From contig JAFRQK010000046.1 of NCBI GenBank assembly GCA_017428635.1, positions 68,874-132,873 of the forward strand: a stretch of 64,000 nucleotides of DNA, in the 5' to 3' direction. Shown in pieces: positions 32,710 through 41,168 of the stretch. A program made the position numbers and the translations under genes. The stretch is from Clostridia bacterium. Its GTDB lineage: Bacteria; Bacillota; Clostridia; Oscillospirales; CAG-272. The stretch's first letter is position 1. Each line of letters begins with the position of its first letter. The notes beneath the pieces were generated by a model that searched no databases, had not been told where the DNA came from, and saw nothing but the letters and a program-made list of their open reading frames with translations.

Positions 32710-34083
32710 ATGGCTGAAGAAATCATGAAGATCGTACCGGACATCGAAGAATTGCTCACGAACAGGAAGTTTCATGAGCTTCGAAGTATGCTGTCGGAAT
32801 ATGATCCGGCGGACATAGCTCTCATATTCGACGAGGTCGAGGAAGAAAGTATTCCCATTCTTTTCAGGATACTCCCGAAAGAGATGGCGGCGGAGTGCTT
32901 CGTCGAGATGGACAGCGACCATCAGAAGACGCTGATCGAAGCGTTCTCCGACAAAGAGCTTACGGCGGTCATTTCCGACCTGTTCGTCGACGATACGGTC
33001 GACATCATCGAGGAGATGCCCGCGAACGTAGTGAAGCGTATCCTGCTCCACGCCGATCCGCAGAAGCGCAAGGAGATCAACGAACTTCTCCACTATCCGA
33101 AAGACAGCACCGGCGCGATCATGACGACTGAGTTCGTGGAACTCAGGGCAGACATGACCGGCGAAGAGGTCTTCCGCAACATAAGAAATACCGGCGTCGA
33201 CAAAGAGACGATATACACGTGTTACGTGACCGACAACGCGCGCCATCTTATAGGCGTCGTGACGGTCAAGGACATTCTGACCGCTCCGGACGACGGTCTG
33301 ACGGTCGGCGACCTGATGGAAGATCAGGTCATTTCGGTCGGGACCCTCGACGACAAAGAGGAGACCGCCCGTACGATGTCGAAATACGACCTCATGGCGA
33401 TCCCCGTCGTCGATAACGAGAAACGTCTCGTCGGCATCGTGACGTACGACGACGCTATGGACGTCATCGAGAGCGGAGACACGGAAGACATCGAGATCAT
33501 GGCGGCTATCACGCCGACGGACAAGCCTTACCTCAAAACGGGCGTCTTCGCGACCTGGCTCAAGAGGATACCGTGGCTTCTGCTCCTCATGGTCTCCGCG
33601 ACCTTCACGAGCAAAATACTCCAGCATTTTGAAGACGCGCTGACTCATCAGGCGGCGATGACCGCGCTGATCGCGTTCATCCCGATGCTCATGGACACGG
33701 GCGGAAACGCAGGCGGTCAAGTCTCCGTTACCGTCATCCGCGGACTTTCGCTCGGCGAGATATCGATGGGCAACATTTTCCGTATACTCTGGAAAGAGAT
33801 CCGAGTCGCGGTACTCTGCGGCGTCACCCTTTCCGCAGTCAATTTCGGAAAAATGCTGCTTCTCGATCACGTTACGATGTATCAGGCGGCTGTCGTATCC
33901 ATCACGATCGTCGCGGTCGTCATCATCGCGAAACTCGTCGGCGCGACGCTTCCCATCGTAGCAAAACGAATAGGTTTCGACCCTGCCGTAATGGCGTCGC
34001 CGTTCATAACGACGATCGTCGACGCGCTCTCGCTTCTCGTTTACTTCAACGTGGCTAAACTCATTCTCGGAGCCGCGTCGTAA
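32710..34083 (+). CDS. mgtE: Magnesium transporter MgtE
   Basis: 457 residues, full length. The N-terminal helical MgtE domain (about 15-130) is followed by two CBS domains (about 135-255) that gate the channel in response to cytosolic magnesium, then five membrane helices (about 285-455) with the pore signature DTGGNAGGQ and a late PAVMASPFITTIVDALSL. It imports magnesium as a dimer. AAAGGAG lies about nine bases before the ATG, 33 bases after rpe. No M-box riboswitch is seen upstream. Confidence 0.95.
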   Translation: MAEEIMKIVPDIEELLTNRKFHELRSMLSEYDPADIALIFDEVEEESIPILFRILPKEMAAECFVEMDSDHQKTLIEAFSDKELTAVISDLFVDDTVDIIEEMPANVVKRILLHADPQKRKEINELLHYPKDSTGAIMTTEFVELRADMTGEEVFRNIRNTGVDKETIYTCYVTDNARHLIGVVTVKDILTAPDDGLTVGDLMEDQVISVGTLDDKEETARTMSKYDLMAIPVVDNEKRLVGIVTYDDAMDVIESGDTEDIEIMAAITPTDKPYLKTGVFATWLKRIPWLLLLMVSATFTSKILQHFEDALTHQAAMTALIAFIPMLMDTGGNAGGQVSVTVIRGLSLGEISMGNIFRILWKEIRVAVLCGVTLSAVNFGKMLLLDHVTMYQAAVVSITIVAVVIIAKLVGATLPIVAKRIGFDPAVMASPFITTIVDALSLLVYFNVAKLILGAAS

Positions 34084-34152
34084 AACGAAAACAGCCCGGG
34101 TATAATAAAGTAAATCAGCGGGGATTCTCCCGCGGAAAATATGGAGGATATC

Positions 34153-34605
34153 ATGGCATTCTTGGACGATCTGCAGAAAACCGTAACGGACGCGGCTTAC
34201 TATACCGCGAAGAAGACCGGCGAACTCACCGGCATCGCAAGAGTCAAATTCAACATCAAGGCGGAAGAGGTCAGACTGAAATCGACCTATGCGAAGATCG
34301 GTTCCCTCTTCTATTCGGCGGAGCGCGAAGGACTCGACCACACCGAAGAGATCGCGACTCTGATCACCCAGGCGGACAAGATCAACGGCGATATCGCCGC
34401 TTACCGCGAAAAGCTCGCCGAACTGAGAAAAGCGAGGACCTGCTCCGAGTGCGGCGGAAAGATCTCCAAATCGGCATCCTTCTGCCCTAACTGCGGCGCG
34501 AAGATCGTGCGCGAAGAAGAAGAGAGCGGAGACGACACCGACTACGATCCTTTCGTTTCGACGGAAGCCGACGACGAGGACGAAGACGAGGACGAAGAAA
34601 AATAA
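34153..34605 (+). CDS. Small zinc-ribbon protein with helical N-terminus and acidic tail
   Basis: 150 residues from the ATG at 34153, chosen because GGAGG (34143-34147) lies five bases upstream; an ATG at 34141 overlaps that site. Residues 1-95 are amphipathic and probably coiled coil (DDLQKTVTDAAYYTAKKTGE onward). A CxxC...CxxC zinc ribbon follows (CSECGGKISKSASFCPNCG, about 97-115), then a strongly acidic tail ending EDEDEDEEK. Proteins of this shape are common in Clostridia; no function is known to me. Its stop codon overlaps the ribosome binding site of the beta-helix gene. Confidence 0.8.
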   Translation: MAFLDDLQKTVTDAAYYTAKKTGELTGIARVKFNIKAEEVRLKSTYAKIGSLFYSAEREGLDHTEEIATLITQADKINGDIAAYREKLAELRKARTCSECGGKISKSASFCPNCGAKIVREEEESGDDTDYDPFVSTEADDEDEDEDEEK

Positions 34606-34617
34606 AGGAGCCCGCCC

Positions 34618-36885
34618 TTGAGAGAAATGGCTGACAGAAGGCAGAGCGAGAACGTGACGGACAACTTCGAGATCTCGCTCAACATGCCGAAATCATATCC
34701 CGAAATCAAAGCGAGGCCGACGGCCAAAGGCGGAGTAAGAGACCGCTTTTTCGCAGCGGTCGCCGAACTGCCGGACGAGATAACCGTCGTCCGTCCGTTC
34801 TGTCCCGACGCGTTTGAAAAATCGAACGAAAACACGTTTTACGCGTCGCCCGACGGGACCGACGGAGCTACGGGGAGAAAAGACGATCCGATCCGCACGC
34901 TCAAAGAAGCGACCGACCGCGTCCGCGGACTCGGGGGGGCGAAGATCGTGCTCAGGGGAGGCGACTACGACCTGACAGAGACGCTGTGTCTCGGCCCCGA
35001 GCATTCGGGAACGGCGAAGTCACCGCTCGTCATTACGGTCGAAAAAGGCGAGAAGGCGAGGATCTCCTCGTCGAAAAAGATCCCGGTATCGGCGTTTTCG
35101 TCCGCCGCGGGAGACGGCTTTCTCCTCAAACTGAAGCCGGAGGTCAGGGACCGCGTGGTCTGCGCGGATCTCTGCTCTGTCGGAGTCGACGATCTCGGCG
35201 CGGTATCCGTTCCGCGTAAGCATTACGGCAATACGCACGGTTCTGCTCTCGTTTTCAACGGCAGGATCCTCGATCTTGCCCGTTATCCGAACGCGGGAGA
35301 GGCGCCGTTTCATCCGACGGGAAAGATCTGGTCGACCGGTTTCGACGAAGAAGGCAACGAACAGCCTTGGGAGATCGAAGTCGACGACGACCGCCCTTAT
35401 ACCTGGGACGAAGAAGACGAGATCTACGTCTACGGCGCGCTGACCCACGACTGGATCATAATGCACGGAAGGATCGCCCGATTCGATAAGACGAAACGCA
35501 CGGTGATCGGCGAGCGGCCGTTCGCGGGCGACGCGATCATCGGTTCCGCCGACAACGACTTTTATTTCACAAACGTTCCGGAAGAGCTCGACGCACCCGG
35601 CGAATGGTATCTCGACAGGAAGACCGGAAAGCTCTATCTCATTCCTCCGGACGGAGAGCTCAAGGACGGCGACGATATCCGCTTCGTCACCGGTCACTGC
35701 GACGTTCTCACCGTCAGGGACGCGAAATACGTCCTCATCGACGGCCTCGATATCGGACGGTGCGGCGGAGCCGCGATAAACGTTTTCGGATGTGAAAACG
35801 TCGTTGTACAGAGGTGCCTCGTCACGGGAACGTGCGAACATCCCGACGATGACGACTGCGCCGTCGCGGTCGAAGACGGCGCGCGATGCGGGTTCATCTC
35901 CTCGCGGATCGAGGAGTTCACCAACCGCGCCCTTTCCGTTTCGGGCGGCGACAGAAAAACGCTTACGCCCGCCAACAACTTCATTCAGAACAACGTAGTG
36001 AAGAACGGCAAAAACCGTTTCGGCATCATGTGCGGAGGCGGGGTCGGCAACGTCGTGTCGCACAACTATCTTGAAAACGCGACGATGGGAGACGCCGGTC
36101 AGAACGAGGGCATTTTCGAGTACAACGTCATCAAGGGCGGCGACACCGTCGCGCACGACACCGGTATGATCTACGTCGGCGGCGGCGGATGCTCGTCCTG
36201 CGGCAACCATTACAGATACAACTATTTCTACGATTTCGTCAAAGGCGACTACGGTATCTATTTCGACGATCTGTCGCGCGGAATGTACGCGTACGGCAAC
36301 GTTGTCGTCGGAAACGGTTCCGAGGAAGACGGAACGGTATGGCGTTCGGGCGGAAGAGGCTACAACCACCACAACGGCGGCGAGCACTGCTTCTGGAACA
36401 ACGTCAGTATCGACGCGGGTTTCTTCGCGTTCGGCGGAGATATCACGTACTGGCTCGAGCCGTTCGGCGCATGGAAGGCGTTTTTCGAGGGGATCTACGG
36501 CGCGGCGGTCGAAATGAGCGTCGACGTCTACCTCAAAAGGAATCCGACGTTCCGCGAGTGGGCGGCGGCGGCGATCCGGCATCACGAGGATCTCAAAGAT
36601 CCGAACTACGTCGAGAAATCGGGCGAGGCTGAAAGACGGCTGAGAACTCCGTGGTGCAACCACTACGAAAACAACGTCATCGTCCGCGCGTCAAGACCGT
36701 TCAAGCTCGACGTCGGAACGGAATCCGCGACCGGTCTCGATACGAACTATATCACGATGGGGGATCCGGGATTCGTCGATTTCGAAGGGCGCGATTACAG
36801 GATAAGACCCGACGCGCCTCTTTATAAGAAGATACCGGATTTCAAGCCGATACCTTTCGAAAAGATGGGTCCGACGGACGACTGA
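34618..36885 (+). CDS. Right-handed parallel beta-helix protein, GH141-like
   Basis: 755 residues from a TTG at 34618; AAAGGAG (34604-34610) is seven bases upstream of the TTG but 16 from the next ATG (34627). The N-terminal family segment FYASPDGTDGATGRKDDPIRT then VLRGGDYDLTETL and LGPEHSGTAKSP matches beta-helix glycosidases and lyases such as GH141. Beta-helix turns run to about residue 640 (NNFIQNNVVKNGKNRFGI, YNHHNGGEHCFWNNV). There is no signal peptide, so it probably acts in the cytoplasm on imported oligosaccharide or is not an enzyme. A terminator follows. Confidence 0.75.
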   Translation: MREMADRRQSENVTDNFEISLNMPKSYPEIKARPTAKGGVRDRFFAAVAELPDEITVVRPFCPDAFEKSNENTFYASPDGTDGATGRKDDPIRTLKEATDRVRGLGGAKIVLRGGDYDLTETLCLGPEHSGTAKSPLVITVEKGEKARISSSKKIPVSAFSSAAGDGFLLKLKPEVRDRVVCADLCSVGVDDLGAVSVPRKHYGNTHGSALVFNGRILDLARYPNAGEAPFHPTGKIWSTGFDEEGNEQPWEIEVDDDRPYTWDEEDEIYVYGALTHDWIIMHGRIARFDKTKRTVIGERPFAGDAIIGSADNDFYFTNVPEELDAPGEWYLDRKTGKLYLIPPDGELKDGDDIRFVTGHCDVLTVRDAKYVLIDGLDIGRCGGAAINVFGCENVVVQRCLVTGTCEHPDDDDCAVAVEDGARCGFISSRIEEFTNRALSVSGGDRKTLTPANNFIQNNVVKNGKNRFGIMCGGGVGNVVSHNYLENATMGDAGQNEGIFEYNVIKGGDTVAHDTGMIYVGGGGCSSCGNHYRYNYFYDFVKGDYGIYFDDLSRGMYAYGNVVVGNGSEEDGTVWRSGGRGYNHHNGGEHCFWNNVSIDAGFFAFGGDITYWLEPFGAWKAFFEGIYGAAVEMSVDVYLKRNPTFREWAAAAIRHHEDLKDPNYVEKSGEAERRLRTPWCNHYENNVIVRASRPFKLDVGTESATGLDTNYITMGDPGFVDFEGRDYRIRPDAPLYKKIPDFKPIPFEKMGPTDD

Positions 36886-36900
36886 AAAACATAGCGCTAC

Positions 36901-36933
36901 GGGGCGGCGAAAAACGCCGCCCCGCTCTTTTTT
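36901..36933 (+). terminator. Terminator of the zinc-ribbon/beta-helix unit
   Basis: GGGGCGGCG/CGCCGCCCC with an AAAAA loop (36901-36923), then GCTC and six T. Confidence 0.85.
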
Positions 36934-36936
36934 CGC

Positions 36937-36965
36937 TTGACTTCGGCGCGGCGGTATGTTAAAAT
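36937..36965 (+). promoter_or_regulatory. Sigma-A type promoter of tRNA-Gln
   Basis: TTGACT (36937-36942), a 17-base spacer, TAAAAT (36960-36965), 13 bases before the tRNA. Confidence 0.8.
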
Positions 36966-36978
36966 ATACGCCGTACGC

Positions 36979-37049
36979 AGGGATATGGTGTAATGGCAAC
37001 ACAACAGACTTTGACTCTGTCGTTTCAGGTTCAAATCCTGATATCCCTG
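36979..37049 (+). tRNA. tRNA-Gln (anticodon TTG)
   Basis: 71 nt. Acceptor stem AGGGATA/TATCCCT, anticodon arm ACAGA-CTTTGAC-TCTGT with anticodon TTG, T arm TCAGG-TTCAAAT-CCTGA, discriminator G. No CCA is encoded. Own promoter and terminator. Confidence 0.95.
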
Positions 37050-37055
37050 AAAAAT

Positions 37056-37085
37056 CCGCGGAGGGTTTTCCTCCGCGGTTTTTTT
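37056..37085 (+). terminator. tRNA-Gln terminator
   Basis: CCGCGGAGG/CCTCCGCGG with a GTTTT loop (37056-37078), followed by seven T. Confidence 0.88.
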
Positions 37086-37219
37086 GTTCTTGATTAAAAA
37101 TAACATAAAAACCCGCGCAGACGGCGCAAATAATATCAAAATAAATATATGATTTTCCCCGGAGTTGTGTTAGAATATAGGGTGGTCTACAGATAGTACA
37201 CGGAAAAGAGGTTCGGACT

Positions 37220-39058
37220 TTGATAAGAGAAGATCTCAGAAATATTGCGATAATCGCTCACGTCGACCACGGCAAGACGACGCTCGTCGACGAGATGCTC
37301 AAACAGTGCGGAGAGTATCACGAAAATCAGGTCGTGAGAGAGAGAGTAATGGACTCCGGCGATCTTGAGCGTGAGCGCGGAATAACGATACTCGCGAAGA
37401 ATACTTCCGTCATGAGAGACGGAGTGAAGATCAACATAGTCGACACTCCCGGACACGCGGATTTCGGCGGAGAGGTCGAAAGAATACTCAAAATGGTGAA
37501 CGGCGTTCTTCTTCTCGTCGACGCAGCCGAGGGTCCGATGCCGCAGACCCGTTTCGTCCTGAAAAAAGCGATGGAACTCGGTCACCGCGTCATCGTCGTC
37601 ATCAACAAGATCGACAGACCGGACGCGCGTCTTGAGGAAGTCGAGGAGGAAGTTCTCGAGTTGCTGCTCGATCTGGACGCGACGGACGAACAGCTCGACT
37701 CGCCCATGATCTTCTGCTCGGGCAGAGCCGGCACCGCTTCCCTTTCGCCTTACGAGGCGGGCGTCAATCTCGACCCGCTTTTCAATACGATCCTCGAATA
37801 CATCCCGGCTCCCGAGGGCGAACCCGAAGAGCCGCTCCAGCTGCTCGTATCGAGCATCGACTACAACGATTACGTCGGACGTATCGGCATCGGCCGTATC
37901 GAGAGAGGAACGGCGAAGGTCGGCGCCGAGGCCGTCATCGTCAACTACCACGACCCGGACGCCGTACCGAAGAAGACGAAGATCGTCACGCTTTGGCAGT
38001 TCGACGGGCTGAACAAGAAAGAAGTCACCGAGGCGACGGTCGGAGACATCGTCTGCTTCTCCGGCGCGGAGGACATCTCGATCGGCGATACGATCGCTTC
38101 CCCGCTCGCGCCCGAGCCGCTCGAATTCGTCAAGGTCAGCGAGCCGACGATGGAGATGACGTTTTCCGTCAACGACTCTCCGTTCGCGGGACGCGAGGGC
38201 AAATTCGTCACTTCCCGCCAGCTCAGAGAGCGTCTTTACAAAGAGACGCTGCGCGACGTTTCGCTCCGCGTTTCCGACGGCGACACGACCGACAGCTTTA
38301 AGGTCGCGGGGCGCGGCGAGATGCACCTGTCCATCCTCATCGAGACGATGAGGCGCGAAGGATACGAGCTCTGCTGCTCCACACCGCGCGTTCTGTTCCG
38401 TGAGATCGACGGCAGAAAATGCGAGCCGATGGAGCGCGTGACCGCCGACGTTCCCGAGGAATACGTCGGGGCAGTTATCGAAAAACTCGGCGCAAGACGC
38501 GGAGAACTGCTCGAGATGGGACCCGCGGGTTCGCGCATGAGGATCGAATATTCGATCCCTGCGAGATGTCTGCTCGGATACAGAAGCGAATTCATGACCG
38601 ATACGAGAGGCGAAGGCGTCATCAGCTCGGTCTTCGACGGATACCAGCCGTACAAGGGCGACGTCACGACCCGATTCACCGGATCGCTCGTCGCGTCCGA
38701 GGACGGCGAATCGACGTCCTACGGCCTGTTCAACTGTCAGGACAGAGGCGTGATGTTCATCGGCGTTCAGACGCCCGTTTATCAGGGTATGATCGTAGGC
38801 GAATGTCCTAAGAAAGAGGATATCGCCCTGAACGTCTGCAAGAAGAAACACCTCACTTCGATCAGATCGGCGGGCGCGGACGAAGCGCTCCGTCTCGTTC
38901 CTCCGAAGGAACTCTCGCTCGAGCAGGCGATCGAATTCATCGCCGACGACGAGCTTATCGAGGTCACTCCGAAGAACATCCGTCTCAGAAAGAGGATACT
39001 GAACACCGAACTGCGGCTGAAAGCCGAGGCGAGGATCAAAAAAGGCGGTACGGTATGA
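37220..39058 (+). CDS. typA: Ribosome-associated translational GTPase TypA/BipA
   Basis: 612 residues, full length, from a TTG at 37220 with AGAGG eight bases upstream; the usual TypA start [17 protein letters not shown] follows directly. GTPase motifs: AHVDHGKTT (P-loop), RERGITI (switch I), [10 protein letters not shown] (switch II) and NKIDRPDA. Domains resemble EF-G II, III and V, with the TypA C-terminal domain. It binds ribosomes and helps assembly and growth under stress. It overlaps thrH by four bases (ATGA). Confidence 0.95.
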   Translation: MIREDLRNIAIIAHVDHGKTTLVDEMLKQCGEYHENQVVRERVMDSGDLERERGITILAKNTSVMRDGVKINIVDTPGHADFGGEVERILKMVNGVLLLVDAAEGPMPQTRFVLKKAMELGHRVIVVINKIDRPDARLEEVEEEVLELLLDLDATDEQLDSPMIFCSGRAGTASLSPYEAGVNLDPLFNTILEYIPAPEGEPEEPLQLLVSSIDYNDYVGRIGIGRIERGTAKVGAEAVIVNYHDPDAVPKKTKIVTLWQFDGLNKKEVTEATVGDIVCFSGAEDISIGDTIASPLAPEPLEFVKVSEPTMEMTFSVNDSPFAGREGKFVTSRQLRERLYKETLRDVSLRVSDGDTTDSFKVAGRGEMHLSILIETMRREGYELCCSTPRVLFREIDGRKCEPMERVTADVPEEYVGAVIEKLGARRGELLEMGPAGSRMRIEYSIPARCLLGYRSEFMTDTRGEGVISSVFDGYQPYKGDVTTRFTGSLVASEDGESTSYGLFNCQDRGVMFIGVQTPVYQGMIVGECPKKEDIALNVCKKKHLTSIRSAGADEALRLVPPKELSLEQAIEFIADDELIEVTPKNIRLRKRILNTELRLKAEARIKKGGTV

Positions 39059-39654
39059 ATATAGTCTGTCTCGACCTCGAGGGCGTTCTCGTCCCCGAGA
39101 TATGGATCGCGTTTTCCGAAAAAAGCGGGATCCCGGAACTCAGGCGCACGACGCGCGACGAGCCCGACTACGCGAAACTGATGGATTTCAGACTGAGGAC
39201 GCTCGCGGAGCATCATCTCGGCCTGAACGAGATCCGCGAAGTGATCGGCGGGATCGACCCGATGGAGGGCGCGAAGGAATTCCTCGACGAACTCCGTTCG
39301 GTCACACAAACCGTGATCCTCTCCGACACTTTCGAGCAGTTCGCGGGTCCGCTGATGAAGAAACTCGGTATGCCGACGATCTTCTGCAACTCGCTCACCG
39401 TCGCGGACGACGGAACGGTGACGGGATACCGGCTGCGCTGCGAGAAGACGAAACTGACGACGGTGCGAGCGCTTCAGTCGATGGGTTACGACACGATCGC
39501 CGCGGGCGACAGTTTCAACGACCTTGAGATGATAAAGGCGAGCCGCGCGGGATTCCTCTTCCGCTCGACCGAGAAGATCAAAAAGGATCACCCCGAGCTC
39601 CCCGCGTTCGAAGAATACGCGGATCTGCTCAGGGCGATAAAAGAAGTTCTGTAA
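39055..39654 (+). CDS. thrH: Phosphoserine phosphatase / homoserine phosphotransferase ThrH
   Basis: 199 residues. The N-terminus CLDLEGVLVPEIWIAF is diagnostic: Asp7 is the HAD nucleophile, and Glu9 replaces the usual second Asp, as in ThrH. HAD motif II is VILSDTF and motif IV is AAGDSFNDLEM. The known enzyme dephosphorylates phosphoserine and can pass the phosphate to homoserine, linking serine and threonine synthesis. It is coupled to typA by a four-base overlap and ends in a terminator; a functional link to TypA is not evident. Confidence 0.9.
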   Translation: MNIVCLDLEGVLVPEIWIAFSEKSGIPELRRTTRDEPDYAKLMDFRLRTLAEHHLGLNEIREVIGGIDPMEGAKEFLDELRSVTQTVILSDTFEQFAGPLMKKLGMPTIFCNSLTVADDGTVTGYRLRCEKTKLTTVRALQSMGYDTIAAGDSFNDLEMIKASRAGFLFRSTEKIKKDHPELPAFEEYADLLRAIKEVL

Positions 39655-39660
39655 AAGAAA

Positions 39661-39690
39661 AAAGAGAGGGATGCGTCCCTCTCTTTTTTT
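39661..39690. terminator. Bidirectional terminator between thrH and the methylthiotransferase-like gene
   Basis: AAAGAGAGGGA/TCCCTCTCTTT with a TGCG loop (39661-39686) has T runs in both reading directions. It ends convergent units. Confidence 0.85.
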
Positions 39691-39691
39691 A

Positions 39692-40897
39692 TTATTTGAA
39701 ATCCAAAACGACCGAGTCGGGGTCGGCGATGGCGGCTTTGAAACTTTCGACGCGCTGCATTACTTCGTCTTCGGTGTACTGATCCGGGAGATCCGCGGCG
39801 GGAGTGCCGGGTCTCGGGGAGAAGCCGTGACAGTAGATCCAGTCGAACGCCATAAGGTTGCAGAAATCGACCGTATCTTTGAGTTCCTCGTCGCTTTCGG
39901 ACGGAAAGCCGACGATAACGGACGTTCCGATCCTGAAATCTTTCGGCGCTGCTTCTTTCAGTTCGAGTAGCATCCGCTTTGTCTCTTCGATATCGTAACG
40001 CCTGTGCATCAAGCCAAGAACGCGATCGTTGCCCGACTGGATCGGTATGTAAAGATTCGACAGCCTTTTTTGTCTGCACAGCGTCTTTACGGGTTCGAAA
40101 ATTATCTTCAAAAAGACGGGGTTGATGTCCGTCAGTTCGAGCGTGAACTTCTCTTCAATCTCCGAGATCGCCGTGAGGAGTTTACCGAGATCTGTCTTTA
40201 TATCGAGACCGTAACTTCCGGCGCAGTCGCCTATCAGCCTAAAATGTTTATATCCGTTTGCAAGACCTTCCCGGAACTCAGCTATGACCGTTTCGATAGG
40301 CTTGCTGTTTCTGAGCGGACCAATCGCTTTCTGGATCGCGCAGTACGTGCATCCCATCGAGCAGCCTTCGTGGATCTGGATATAAAACGTCTTACGGTTG
40401 GTCGCCCTCAGCCTCAAACCGCGCATGATCGCCCGAGGACTCAGACTCGTGACGTATTTGACGGCACTGAGGGTATTTCCCACGTCGCTTCGGTACAGTC
40501 CTTCCATTTTATAGAGGTTAGGTCGTTCGAATTCGTCGAGTTTGCTCGGCATATCGAAGATACGGTCGAGTTTTTCATACGACTTCGGGCTGAAGGTCGG
40601 GCCGCCGAATTCCTCGGCGACACGCTCCGGATTTATCTCGGGAACGCACCCGCCCAGAATGATCTGCGCGCCGGGTTTTTTGCCCGCCTTTATCCTCTCG
40701 AGCATTTCAAACGTGAAATCCTCGTGAAGTTGGGTGACACCGCACGTCGTGAGGATAATGATGTCGGCGGTCTTATCTACCGAATAATGGTTCTTCGATA
40801 TTTTGTAACCGTTTGCGATAAACCAGTTTTTGACCTGTTCGAGTTCGAGAACTCTGCGATCGCAACTCTTAATAATTATCTGTACTTTCTGCGCCAT
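39692..40897 (-). CDS. Radical SAM methylthiotransferase-like protein without TRAM domain
   Basis: 401 residues. The N-terminal UPF0004-like domain has the three auxiliary-cluster cysteines Cys12 (SCDRR), Cys52 (TTCGV) and Cys84 (GGCVPE). The radical SAM cluster motif CSMGCTYC is at 179-186, followed by GDCAGSYGLDI. MiaB, MtaB and RimO add methylthio groups to tRNA or ribosomal protein S12 and carry a C-terminal TRAM domain of about 60 residues; here the protein ends after PRPGTPAADLPDQYTEDEVM and ~25 residues, so TRAM is absent. Substrate unknown; a peptide or small-molecule target is possible. GAGGAGG precedes the ATG. The structured RNA at 40929-41088 lies directly upstream on the same strand. 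Confidence 0.8.
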   Translation of the reverse strand: MAQKVQIIIKSCDRRVLELEQVKNWFIANGYKISKNHYSVDKTADIIILTTCGVTQLHEDFTFEMLERIKAGKKPGAQIILGGCVPEINPERVAEEFGGPTFSPKSYEKLDRIFDMPSKLDEFERPNLYKMEGLYRSDVGNTLSAVKYVTSLSPRAIMRGLRLRATNRKTFYIQIHEGCSMGCTYCAIQKAIGPLRNSKPIETVIAEFREGLANGYKHFRLIGDCAGSYGLDIKTDLGKLLTAISEIEEKFTLELTDINPVFLKIIFEPVKTLCRQKRLSNLYIPIQSGNDRVLGLMHRRYDIEETKRMLLELKEAAPKDFRIGTSVIVGFPSESDEELKDTVDFCNLMAFDWIYCHGFSPRPGTPAADLPDQYTEDEVMQRVESFKAAIADPDSVVLDFK

Positions 40898-40928
40898 GGG
40901 TCGACCTCCTCTATTTCATCCGCATTAT

Positions 40929-40956
40929 AAAAAAGTGCGCAGCCGAAGCCGCGCAC
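40929..40956 (-). terminator. Terminator at the 3' end of the candidate structured RNA
   Basis: Minus strand GTGCGCGGC/GCTGCGCAC with a TTCG loop (40956-40935, one G-U), then six T (40934-40929). It lies 18 bases upstream of the GAGGAGG site of the methylthiotransferase-like gene, so read-through would feed that gene. Confidence 0.85.
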
Positions 40957-41088
40957 CGAAAAACGCACAACTCCAATTGCTGCGACACAATTCCTTTCTT
41001 CCTGTATAGGAATGCGGGAAAGGAGCATGCATTTTTGCCTAAGCAAAAATACATACCCATACAAGAAGAAATAACGAATTGTGTCGCA
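40929..41088 (-). ncRNA. Candidate ~160-nt structured small RNA with an anti-Shine-Dalgarno loop
   Basis: Pairing read directly from sequence (minus strand): helix A 41088-41076 with 40993-40981 (13 bp, perfect); helix B 41071-41056 with 41010-40995 (16 bp, two G-U); inside B a three-way junction with helix C 41052-41043/41038-41029 (10 bp, one G-U, UUAG loop) and helix D AUGC/GCAU (41028-41012) displaying loop UCCUUUCCC. A terminator hairpin ends it. The promoter at 41094-41122 would start transcription within a base or two of the 5' edge of helix A. No start codon with a binding site or useful frame is inside. It is AT-rich against its surroundings. It is either an independent small RNA or a leader of the downstream gene. 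Confidence 0.7.
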
Positions 41089-41093
41089 ATTTG

Positions 41094-41122
41094 ATTTTAT
41101 CACATTAAAGAAGTTTTTGCAA
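41094..41122 (-). promoter_or_regulatory. Strong sigma-A type promoter of the structured RNA
   Basis: Minus strand TTGCAA (41122-41117), a 17-base spacer, extended -10 TGATAAAAT with TAAAAT at 41099-41094. The -35 lies four bases past the GH27 terminator. Confidence 0.8.
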
Positions 41123-41125
41123 GTG

Positions 41126-41162
41126 CAAAAAGAGGGGTTCGGTTCTGTAACCGTACCCCTCT
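41126..41162 (-). terminator. Terminator of the GH27 alpha-galactosidase gene
   Basis: Minus strand AGAGGGGT-A-CGGTT-ACAG-AACCG-A-ACCCCTCT (41162-41131) with one A-A mismatch, followed by five T, six bases past the stop codon. Confidence 0.85.
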
Positions 41163-41168
41163 TGATAA

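Noticed and set aside
35020..36663. A 547-codon minus-strand frame opposite the beta-helix gene
   Set aside because: Shadow frame in GC-rich sequence; the plus-strand product has clear family motifs and a coupled ribosome binding site.
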